The translations under genes and the position numbers were made by a program. Of a stretch of DNA of 64,000 nt, positions 15,838 to 23,108 are shown in pieces. The notes under the pieces were generated by a model, which was given only the letters and a program-made list of their open reading frames with translations, did no database searches and was not told where the DNA came from. The stretch is from an alpha proteobacterium L41A (GTDB taxonomy: Bacteria > Pseudomonadota > Alphaproteobacteria > Caulobacterales > Caulobacteraceae), in assembly GCA_000335735.1 (NCBI GenBank), contig AMYY01000016.1, positions 1-64,000 of the forward strand. Reading direction: 5' to 3'. Each line of letters opens with the position of its first letter. The stretch's first letter is position 1.

Positions 15838-17931
15838 ATGGCGGGACCGGTGAATGCGGGCGGACCACAGGCGCAGGGCAAGCCCCGCCGGTCGGCCCTG
15901 GGACGGTTGTTCTACTGGAGCGCCGTGCTGGCGGTCTGGGGGCTGATCTTCCTGGTCGTCTTCTTCGCCGTCTTCGCGCGCGGCCTGCCGGACACCTCCA
16001 GCCTGTATCAGGTCGATCGCCAGCCCTCGATCACCTATCTGGATCGCAATGGGGCGCTGATCGCGACGCGGGGCACCCAGATGGCGCCGCCCGCCGATCT
16101 GGATGCCTTGCCGGACTATGTGCCGGCCGCCTTCATCGCGATCGAGGACCGGCGCTTCTATCGCCACCCCGGTTTCGACCCCATCGGCATGATGCGGGCG
16201 ATGGCGACCAACGTCCGCGCCGGTCGGGTGGTGCAGGGCGGCTCGACCCTGACGCAGCAGCTGGCCAAGAACCTGTTCCTGACGCCCGACCAGAACCTGC
16301 GCCGCAAGGTGCAGGAGCTGATGCTGGCCGTCTGGCTGGAAATGAAATTCTCCAAGAAGGAGATCCTGGCCCTTTATCTGAACCGGGTCTATTTCGGGGC
16401 CGGGGCCTATGGGATCGAGGCGGCGTCGCAACGCTATTTCGACAAGTCGGCCAAGAACCTGACGGTCGGCGAGGCCGCGCTGCTGGCCGGCCTGCTGAAG
16501 GCGCCCTCGCGCTATTCGCCGGTGTCGGAGAGCGAGCGCGCCGCCGCCCGCGCCACCGTCGTGCTGAACGAGATGGAAGAGGCCGGCGTCATCACCGCTG
16601 CTCAGCGCGAACAGGCCGTGACCCAGCCGGTCATCGTCTCGCGGACGCTCGCGACCCAGCATGCCCAGTATTTCATCGACTGGCTGGACAAGTCGATCCG
16701 CAGTCTGGTCGGCGAACCGACCGAGGACATGGTGGTCGAGACCACGCTGGACCTGACGCTGCAAACGGCGGCCGAGCGGTCGGTGCGCCGCATCCTGGAT
16801 CGTGACGCCGGCAAGGGCGTGCAGCAGGCGGCCCTGGTCGCGCTGGACGGCGACGGCCGGGTGCGCGCCATGATCGGCGGCTCCTCCTATGCCGACAGCC
16901 AGTTCAACCGCGCCGTCGACGCCAAGCGCCAGGCGGGTTCGGCCTTCAAGCCCTTCGTCTATCTGGCGGCTGTCGAGGCCGGCTATACGCCCCAGACCCC
17001 GGTGGTCGATCAGCCCATCACCATCGGCAACTGGTCGCCCCGCAACTATTCGGGCACGTTCAGCGGAAACATGACCCTGGCCCAGGCCGTGGCCCAGTCG
17101 ACCAATACGGTGGCGGCCTACGTCGCCGATCAGGTCGGGCGCGACAGCGTGGCCCGCGCCGCGCGGCGTCTGGGCATCGAAAGCCGCATCGGTCTGGAGC
17201 CGGCGATGGCGCTGGGCGCGGTCGAGGTCTCGCCGATCGAGATGGCCACCGCCTATGACGCCTTCGCCAACGGCGGGCGCCGTGTCGACGCCTATGGCAT
17301 CAGCCGCATCCGCACGCCGCAGGGCCGCGTCATCTATCAGCGCCAGTCTGGCCAGAACGGTCAGGCGATCAACAATCCGTCGCTGTACTATATGAACCAG
17401 ATGCTGCGGGGCGTGGTGACCAGCGGCTCGGGGCGGTCGGCCGCGATCTCGGGACGCGACCTGGCGGGCAAGACCGGCACGACCTCGGATTACAAGGACG
17501 CCTGGTTCGTCGGCTATACCGGCGGCTTCGTCACCGCCGTCTGGGTGGGCAAGGACGACAACACCGCCATGCGCGGCGTGACCGGCGGCTCGTCGCCGGC
17601 CGCCATCTGGAAAGGCTTCATGGAGGCGGCCTTGCCGCGCCTGGACGCCCCCGCCATCCCCAACGGTCCGCCCATGCCAGAGGGGTGGATGGCGCCCGAT
17701 CCGGTCGGCGACCTGATGAGCGGGCTGGACCAGAACGGCCTGCCTGTCGAACCCGTCGATCCCCTGGCCGGCGAGCCCTATGTCCCGGACGACCAGGCGC
17801 CGATGCAGCCGCCGTCGCCGCAACCGTCCAGTCCGGCGTCCCCAAAGGGCGGCTATCGCGATGCGCCGAACCCGCAGCAGCCCGAAGGCCGTCCGGCGCC
17901 GGAGCGAAAGGGCGACGCCCTGTTCTTTTAA
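15838..17931 (+). CDS. Bifunctional penicillin-binding protein 1 (class A)
   Basis: A 697-residue peptidoglycan polymerase/crosslinker anchored by one membrane helix (about 25-48). The glycosyltransferase domain (about 65-240) has EDRRFYRHPGFDP with catalytic Glu103, and GGSTLTQQLAKN. The transpeptidase domain has the acyl-enzyme Ser367 in SAFK, STN at 420-422 and KTGT at 544-547. The C-terminal 60 residues are Pro/Ser-rich and probably unstructured. It is close in layout to PBP1A/1C-type proteins of Caulobacterales. It converges on the YgjP-like gene, with a large palindromic repeat between them. Confidence 0.95.
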   Translation: MAGPVNAGGPQAQGKPRRSALGRLFYWSAVLAVWGLIFLVVFFAVFARGLPDTSSLYQVDRQPSITYLDRNGALIATRGTQMAPPADLDALPDYVPAAFIAIEDRRFYRHPGFDPIGMMRAMATNVRAGRVVQGGSTLTQQLAKNLFLTPDQNLRRKVQELMLAVWLEMKFSKKEILALYLNRVYFGAGAYGIEAASQRYFDKSAKNLTVGEAALLAGLLKAPSRYSPVSESERAAARATVVLNEMEEAGVITAAQREQAVTQPVIVSRTLATQHAQYFIDWLDKSIRSLVGEPTEDMVVETTLDLTLQTAAERSVRRILDRDAGKGVQQAALVALDGDGRVRAMIGGSSYADSQFNRAVDAKRQAGSAFKPFVYLAAVEAGYTPQTPVVDQPITIGNWSPRNYSGTFSGNMTLAQAVAQSTNTVAAYVADQVGRDSVARAARRLGIESRIGLEPAMALGAVEVSPIEMATAYDAFANGGRRVDAYGISRIRTPQGRVIYQRQSGQNGQAINNPSLYYMNQMLRGVVTSGSGRSAAISGRDLAGKTGTTSDYKDAWFVGYTGGFVTAVWVGKDDNTAMRGVTGGSSPAAIWKGFMEAALPRLDAPAIPNGPPMPEGWMAPDPVGDLMSGLDQNGLPVEPVDPLAGEPYVPDDQAPMQPPSPQPSSPASPKGGYRDAPNPQQPEGRPAPERKGDALFF

Positions 17932-17939
17932 GGACACCG

Positions 17940-18006
17940 GTCTCCTCCCTGTCGCGTAGCGATGGGGAGGTGGCGCGGCGCCCTTGCGCCGTGACGGAGG
18001 GGCTCT
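17940..18006. repeat. GGGGAGG palindromic repeat, copy 2
   Basis: The order GTCTCCTCCC, spacer, GGGGAGGTGGCGCGGCG, CCCTTGCGCC, GTGACGGAGGGGCTCT matches the copy at 22-83 read in the opposite direction. It begins nine bases after the PBP stop codon. It is in inverted orientation to the related copy at 18037-18092, so the two could pair into one long stem of roughly 150 bases. Confidence 0.8.
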
Positions 18007-18036
18007 CAACGCATCACAGGTGCCGGTAAGACTTCA

Positions 18037-18092
18037 AGAGCCCCTCCACCACGCTGCGCGCGGTCCCCCTCCCCATTTCATGGGGAGGAGAC
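18037..18092. repeat. GGGGAGG palindromic repeat, copy 3 (inverted)
   Basis: AGAGCCCCTCC is followed after a divergent middle by CTCCCC, four to six bases, then GGGGAGGAGAC, the mirror of copy 2 at 17940. The outer edge runs into the YgjP-like gene: that gene's last codons and stop (18078-18092) are made of repeat sequence. Insertion of the repeat has probably set or altered the protein's C-terminus. Confidence 0.75.
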
Positions 18093-18836
18093 TGTGGTCA
18101 GCTGCCGCCCCACGGCGTGAAGGGCGGCGCCGTAATCCTTCAGCCATTTGCGCCAGGGCTTGTGATCCCCGACCAGACGTTCGACCACGGACCAGTAGGC
18201 CGGGCTGTGGTCGGCGTGGACCAGGTGGGCGACCTCGTGGGCGGCGAGATAGTCGATGACCGGGGGCGGGGCCATGACGACGCGCCAGGAGTAGCGGATG
18301 GTGCGGTTGTGCGGGCTGCACGAGCCCCAGCGCGACCGGGTGTCGGCGATGCCCATCTTGACCGGGCCCTGGCCCAGCGCGCGCAGATGGTGGTCGGTGC
18401 GTTCCAGCAGGGTGTCTCGCGCCTCGCGCTTCAACAGGTTCTCAACGCGGCGGGCATAGGCCTCGCCTTCGCCGCCTGAGCGGATGATGGTCCCGTCCTC
18501 GACCAGACGCGCGGCGCCCGCGCCGGGCACGGCCTCAAGCCGCACGGGCCTGCCGCGCAGGGAGATGACCTGGCCCGGTTCCAGCGGGCGGCTCTTGGGA
18601 CGGACGGCCAGGCGTTCGCTGATCCAGACGGCCTTGGATCGGGCGAAGGCGACGGCCTGGCTCAGGCCGCGCTCGGTCGGGGCGATGACCACGGCCTCGC
18701 CGGCGCGCGCATCGATCCGCACCGATAGGCGGCGGGCGCGCGGATTGACCGACAGTCTCAGGGTCGGGCCGGAACCTTCGCTCCCGCCGGCCCCGCTTTC
18801 GTCAAGCGGCAGCCGCTGACCGTTGCGGTACGCCAC
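18078..18836 (-). CDS. YgjP-like (M48/SprT-type) metallohydrolase
   Basis: A 252-residue zinc-hydrolase-like protein of the YgjP/DUF45 family. The signature HEVAHLVHADHSPAYWSVVERL holds the HExxH metal site plus a third His, preceded by the family's RWGSCS and IRYSWRVVMAP segments. The reaction is unknown. GTG 18836 is the likely start: GAGG lies close upstream, and the frame before it is antisense-like filler. This start places the first 35 bases inside the end of the PHB depolymerase gene. The final residues (about TVSSP) are encoded by a dispersed repeat, so the C-terminus may differ from relatives. Confidence 0.82.
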   Translation of the reverse strand: MAYRNGQRLPLDESGAGGSEGSGPTLRLSVNPRARRLSVRIDARAGEAVVIAPTERGLSQAVAFARSKAVWISERLAVRPKSRPLEPGQVISLRGRPVRLEAVPGAGAARLVEDGTIIRSGGEGEAYARRVENLLKREARDTLLERTDHHLRALGQGPVKMGIADTRSRWGSCSPHNRTIRYSWRVVMAPPPVIDYLAAHEVAHLVHADHSPAYWSVVERLVGDHKPWRKWLKDYGAALHAVGRQLTTVSSP

Positions 18837-20082
18837 CGGCGGCCTCGTTCTGGGCGATGAAATCGCGCACGCGGGGATAGATCTCGTCACGGAAGCGCCG
18901 GCCGTTGAACACGCCGTAATGGCCCACGCCCGGCTGGACGTAGAGGACGCGGCGATCCTCGGGAATGTTGGGGCACAGGCCGTGCGCGGCCTGGGTCTGG
19001 CCGACACCGGAGATGTCGTCCTTCTCGCCCTCGACGGTCATCAGGCCGATGTCGGTGATCCTGCACAGATCGACCTTGCGCCCGCGATGCTCCAACAGGC
19101 CCCGCGCGAGCAGATGCTGCTGGAAGACGATGTCGATGGTCTGGAGGTAGAATTCTTCGGTCAGGTCCAGCACCGACAGATATTCGTCGTAGAATTCCTC
19201 ATGCTTCTCTACCCCGTCGCCGTCGCCGGCGATCAGGCTGTTGAAGTAGTTCCAGTGAGCGTCGCGGTGGCGATCCTCGTTCATCGACATGAAGCTGTAG
19301 AGCTGGACGAAGCCCGGATAGACGCGCCGCCCGAAGCCCGCATAGGGCAGGGGCACGGTGTGGATCATGTTCGACTTGAACCAGGTGAAGGGCTTTTCCT
19401 CTGCCAGCTGGTTCGTCACTGTCGGCGACAGGCGCGCGTCGATGGGCGACCCCATGAAGGTCATCGACAGCGGACGGTTTTCGTCCTCGTCCTCGGCCAT
19501 CACCGCGCCGGCGGCCAGCACCGGCGGGCCAGGCTGGCACACGCCGACGACGTGGGCGCGGCCGCCGATCTCGGCCAGCATCAGCCGGACGTGGTCGATG
19601 TAGTCGAAGAAATCGAACCGCCCCTCCAGCATCGGCACCTGGCGGGCGTTGACCCAGTCGGTGACATAGACGTCGTGGTCCTGAAGGAAGGCTTCGACCG
19701 TGCCGCGCAGCAGGGTGGCGTAGTGGCCCGACAGCGGGGCCACGATCAGGACGGCCGGGCCGGAGGCGGGCTTCTTGGCGCGCTTCAGGTCGCCGATGTT
19801 GCGGGCGAAGCGGACCAGGCGGCACCACGGACTCTGCCAGATCACCTGTTCGGTGGTGCGCACCGGCTTGCCGCCGATGTCGATGGTTTCCAGCTTCCAG
19901 GCCGGCTTGCCGTAGCGCCGCGTCACGCTCTCGAACAGTTCGGCCGAGGCGTAGGCCGTGCGGCCGATGGCGGTGTCGGCCGCCGGGTTGAACGGCGAGG
20001 TCCAGAAGCTGCGGGCCAGTTGCGCGCCGACCCGGAACGGCAGGGCCGACTGGTAGGCGAGTTCATGAAAGGCGTAGAGCAT
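18802..20082 (-). CDS. phaZ: Intracellular polyhydroxybutyrate depolymerase
   Basis: A 426-residue enzyme that degrades stored PHB granules inside the cell. It has the family's N-terminus MLYAFHELAYQSALPFR, the APLSGHYATLLRGTV block, and a nucleophile motif GVCQPGPP in which Cys182 replaces the usual lipase-box serine, as in the Ralstonia PhaZ group. A C-terminal GVGHYGVFNGRRF segment carries the probable catalytic His. ATG 20082 matches the family start; the upstream frame (to 20136) adds only unsupported residues. With the phasin at 11 kb this indicates PHB storage. The gene overlaps the start of the YgjP-like gene by 35 bases. Confidence 0.93.
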   Translation of the reverse strand: MLYAFHELAYQSALPFRVGAQLARSFWTSPFNPAADTAIGRTAYASAELFESVTRRYGKPAWKLETIDIGGKPVRTTEQVIWQSPWCRLVRFARNIGDLKRAKKPASGPAVLIVAPLSGHYATLLRGTVEAFLQDHDVYVTDWVNARQVPMLEGRFDFFDYIDHVRLMLAEIGGRAHVVGVCQPGPPVLAAGAVMAEDEDENRPLSMTFMGSPIDARLSPTVTNQLAEEKPFTWFKSNMIHTVPLPYAGFGRRVYPGFVQLYSFMSMNEDRHRDAHWNYFNSLIAGDGDGVEKHEEFYDEYLSVLDLTEEFYLQTIDIVFQQHLLARGLLEHRGRKVDLCRITDIGLMTVEGEKDDISGVGQTQAAHGLCPNIPEDRRVLYVQPGVGHYGVFNGRRFRDEIYPRVRDFIAQNEAAGGVPQRSAAAA

Positions 20083-20162
20083 GACGATCCGATACGGCCG
20101 AGCGCCGTTTGTGCAGGGCAACATATAATGCATCACCCTGCAAAAGGATTATGGGGTCGCTG

Positions 20163-20786
20163 CTAACCCCGGGCCATCGCCTGTTCGATGATCCTGGTCG
20201 TCTTGTCCGGCCCCATTCCATAGGCGACGGCGGTGCGGAACCTGCCGTCCGGGCCCATCAGATAGACGGTCAGGGAGTGGTTCATCGTATAGCCCTCGCC
20301 CTCGCCGACCTTCTGGTAGAAGGCGCGGTAGGCCTTGGCGGCGGTGGCCACCTGTTCGGGCGTGCCGGTCAGGCCGATGGTCCCCTTGGGAAACCCGTCG
20401 GACGACAGATAGTCCTTCAGCGCCTGGGGCGTATCGCGTTCGGGATCGACGCTGATGAAGACGACCTGCAGATTGTCCGCCTTGTCGCCCAGCCGCTGCT
20501 GCACCGCGCCCAGCTCGGCCAGGGTGGTCGGACAGAACTCGGGGCAGTAGGTGAAGCCGAAGAAGACCAGGCTCCATTTGCCGTTCAGCATCGTCTGATC
20601 GACGGGTTGTCCATCCTGATTGACCAGTTTGAAGTCGCCGCCGACCAGGGGTTGACCGGTCGACGTCACCTCGGCGCCGTTCGACGTGGGCGCACGACCG
20701 CTGACCACCACGACGGTGATGATGGCCAGCGCCACGGCGATGGCGATGCAGGCGCCCGCGAACAGCAGGATGGAACGACGCGGCAT
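20163..20786 (-). CDS. senC: SCO1/SenC copper-dependent assembly factor
   Basis: A 207-residue thioredoxin-fold protein anchored by one N-terminal helix (about 7-28), facing the periplasm. It delivers copper to, or reduces, the CuA site of cytochrome oxidase. Copper ligands are Cys81 and Cys85 in TYCPEFC and His170 in MNHSLTVYL. It is divergent from regB, 44 bases away. In Rhodobacter senC is also part of the reg locus, though there it lies with regA, so the association is conserved and the order is rearranged. Confidence 0.94.
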   Translation of the reverse strand: MPRRSILLFAGACIAIAVALAIITVVVVSGRAPTSNGAEVTSTGQPLVGGDFKLVNQDGQPVDQTMLNGKWSLVFFGFTYCPEFCPTTLAELGAVQQRLGDKADNLQVVFISVDPERDTPQALKDYLSSDGFPKGTIGLTGTPEQVATAAKAYRAFYQKVGEGEGYTMNHSLTVYLMGPDGRFRTAVAYGMGPDKTTRIIEQAMARG

Positions 20787-20830
20787 GACGGCCTCTCACG
20801 AAACGGATGTGATCGGTCTATAGAAGGCGT

Positions 20831-22285
20831 GTGACCTCGACAGAAGCCCGCATGGCGCCGCACGGCGTATCCTCTTCGGAGCCGTTGAACGGCTGGAGCG
20901 ATGCGCCGCGTCGCGGTCGGGGGTTTTCGCTGCGGACCCTGATCGTTCTGCGCTGGCTGACGATTATCGGCCAGAGCGCGGCGATCCTGACGGCGCATCA
21001 GGGGCTGCATTTCCCCCTGCCGCTCTGGCCCTGCCTGATCGTGATCGCCATCAGCGCGGCGGTGAATGTGGGGGCCATGGCGCGGGTGCGCCGGCTGGAG
21101 GCCAGCCTGCCCGACGGGCGCACGACGGCGATCCACCTGGGCTTCGACATCTTCCAGCTGGGCGTGCTGCTGGGTCTGACCGGCGGGCTGGAGAATCCGT
21201 TCTGTCTGCTGCTGGTCGCGCCCGTCACCATCGCGGCGGCGGCCCTGCCGGCGCGTCAGGCCCTGATGCTGGGCGTGCTGGCCCTGATCGCGGTCGGGGT
21301 GCTTTTCTTCTGGTCCGAGCCTCTGCCGTGGCGGCCGCACGAGAACTTCCATCTGCCGACGCTGTATCGCCTCGGCATGGCCATGGCCCTGGTGACCGGC
21401 GTGGTCTTCACCGCCGGCTACGCCTGGCGGGTGGCGGCCGATGCGGAGAAGCTGGAACTGGCCCTGGCGACCACCCAGGACGTGCTGCAACGCGAACAAA
21501 GGCTGGCGGCGCTGGGCGGATTGGCGGCGGCGGCGGCGCACGAACTGGGAACGCCGCTGGCGACCATTCAGGTGGTGGCCAAGGAGCTTCAGCGCGCCTC
21601 CGCCCCCGACAGCGACGCGGCCGAGGATGCGGCCCTGATCCTGCAACAGGCCGAACGGTGCCGGGGCATACTGACCCAGCTGTCGCAACAGCCCGAGGGC
21701 GACGACGCCCTGTATGCCGACGTCTCGCTGAAGGCCCTGCTGGAAGAGGTGGTGGAGCCGCACCGGGGCTTCGACCTGGCCTTCGATGTTCTGGTCAAGA
21801 CGCCGCCGGGCCAGCCCGCGCCGCGCGTGCGCCGGATGCCCGAGGTGATCCACGGCCTGTCCACCCTGGTCGAGAACGCCGCCGATTTCGCCAAGACGAC
21901 GGTGCGGGTCCAGGCGGTGGTGGACGCCGGCTGGATCGAGATCGAGATTCTGGACGATGGCCCGGGCTTCGCGGGCGACATCCTGCCCCGGCTGGGCGAG
22001 CCCTATGTGACCAGTCGGCCGCAGGGCAAGGCGCGCCAGGCCCTGGCCGCCCAGATCGCCGCCGCCGCCCGCCCGTCCAAGCCCCGCACAACGGTCGAGC
22101 CGCCCATCGCCCCCAGTCAGGGCGGCATGGGCCTGGGCTTCTTCATCGCTCGCACCCTTTTGGAACGGACCGGCGGCTCGGTCAGCGTGGGTCAGGGCCT
22201 GCCGCAGTCGGAGGCCAAGGCGGCGCCCCGCGGCGCGCGCGTGGCGGTGCGCTGGGCACGGCCGGCGCTGGAGGTTGCGGCATGA
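20831..22285 (+). CDS. regB: Redox sensor histidine kinase RegB/PrrB/ActS
   Basis: A 484-residue membrane histidine kinase. Six hydrophobic segments (about 35-200) include the RegB-specific quinone-site motif GGLENPF at 118-124. The H-box AAAAHELGTPLATI has the phosphorylated His237. The redox-switch Cys277 sits in QAERCRGIL, the position equivalent to Cys265 of Rhodobacter RegB. The ATPase domain (about 340-465) has ENAADF, DDGPGF and GGMGLGFFIA. GTG 20831 and ATG 20852 are both possible starts, each with an AGAAG-type site; the former is used here. It is followed by regA after 89 bases. Confidence 0.94.
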   Translation: MTSTEARMAPHGVSSSEPLNGWSDAPRRGRGFSLRTLIVLRWLTIIGQSAAILTAHQGLHFPLPLWPCLIVIAISAAVNVGAMARVRRLEASLPDGRTTAIHLGFDIFQLGVLLGLTGGLENPFCLLLVAPVTIAAAALPARQALMLGVLALIAVGVLFFWSEPLPWRPHENFHLPTLYRLGMAMALVTGVVFTAGYAWRVAADAEKLELALATTQDVLQREQRLAALGGLAAAAAHELGTPLATIQVVAKELQRASAPDSDAAEDAALILQQAERCRGILTQLSQQPEGDDALYADVSLKALLEEVVEPHRGFDLAFDVLVKTPPGQPAPRVRRMPEVIHGLSTLVENAADFAKTTVRVQAVVDAGWIEIEILDDGPGFAGDILPRLGEPYVTSRPQGKARQALAAQIAAAARPSKPRTTVEPPIAPSQGGMGLGFFIARTLLERTGGSVSVGQGLPQSEAKAAPRGARVAVRWARPALEVAA

Positions 22286-22374
22286 GTGGATTGGGTCGAA
22301 GCGTCGCAGGCGGAACCTTGGCCTTGACCCGCGCGCTACCCGTCCCGACTTGAAGCGGCAGGAGAGAGAAACGC

Positions 22375-22929
22375 ATGTCAGAACTCGAAGCCCGCATCGC
22401 CGCCCTGCCCGACAAGTCCCTGCTGCTGCTGGATGACGACCAGGCCCTGCGCACCCGCATGGGGCGGGCGCTGGAAGCGCGCGGCTTTCAGGTGACGACC
22501 GCCGAATCCGTCGCCGAGGCGACGCAGCTGTTACGCGACAAGGCGCCGGCCTTCGCCGTGCTGGACATGCGGCTTGAGGACGGCAACGGCCTGAAGATCG
22601 TCGAGGCGGTGCGCGAGAAGCGCGAGGACGCCCGCATCGTCATGGTGACCGGTTACGGCGCCATCGCCACGGCGGTCGCGGCGGTCAAGGCCGGCGCCGT
22701 CGACTATCTGTCCAAGCCCGCCGACGCCGACGACGTGGTCAAGGCCCTGCTCGCCACCGGCGATTCGCCCGAACCGCCGGAAAATCCCATGAGCGCCGAC
22801 CGCGTTCGCTGGGAACATATCCAGCGCGTCTACGAGCTGTGCGACCACAATGTCTCCGAGACGGCGCGCCGCCTGGGCATGCATCGCCGCACTCTGCAAC
22901 GCATCCTGGCCAAGCGCGCGCCGCGGTAG
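22375..22929 (+). CDS. regA: Redox response regulator RegA/PrrA/ActR
   Basis: A 184-residue response regulator. The receiver has DDD at about 20-22, phosphoacceptor Asp64 in VLDMRLEDGNG and Lys in YLSKPAD. The C-terminal Fis-type helix-turn-helix is highly conserved in this family (CDHNVSETARRLGMHRRTLQRIL, about 155-178). It controls respiration, CO2 or nitrogen fixation and similar redox-linked genes in alphaproteobacteria. The start ATG at 22375 has AGGAGAGAG upstream. It is encoded downstream of its kinase RegB. Confidence 0.96.
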   Translation: MSELEARIAALPDKSLLLLDDDQALRTRMGRALEARGFQVTTAESVAEATQLLRDKAPAFAVLDMRLEDGNGLKIVEAVREKREDARIVMVTGYGAIATAVAAVKAGAVDYLSKPADADDVVKALLATGDSPEPPENPMSADRVRWEHIQRVYELCDHNVSETARRLGMHRRTLQRILAKRAPR

Positions 22930-22991
22930 GGCGCGGGGCGCCATACTGTTTAGCTACCACCCAACGCGTCCTTCCGGGGCGTCCAAAGGAC

Positions 22992-23068
22992 GAACCCGGA
23001 ACCCAGGGGGCGCGCAACCGGCGTCGAATACTTTGACCACAGCGACTGCGGCCCTGGGTTCCGGGTTC
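22992..23068. repeat. 17-bp perfect inverted repeat with 43-base loop
   Basis: GAACCCGGAACCCAGGG (22992-23008) is exactly mirrored at 23052-23068. It sits in the 179-base gap between the convergent regA and dnaX genes. The outer sequence (TTCGCTGCGCTCAGCCCCGGAATGAC after the right arm) looks like a repeat-derived module rather than ordinary spacer. It may terminate both transcripts. Nothing else is visible in this gap. Confidence 0.7.
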
Positions 23069-23108
23069 TTCGCTGCGCTCAGCCCCGGAATGACGGGCGC
23101 TGACCCAT

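Noticed and set aside
15736..18009. A 757-codon minus-strand frame opposite the PBP gene
   Set aside because: The opposite strand has all catalytic PBP motifs; this frame is low-complexity and has no fold signal.
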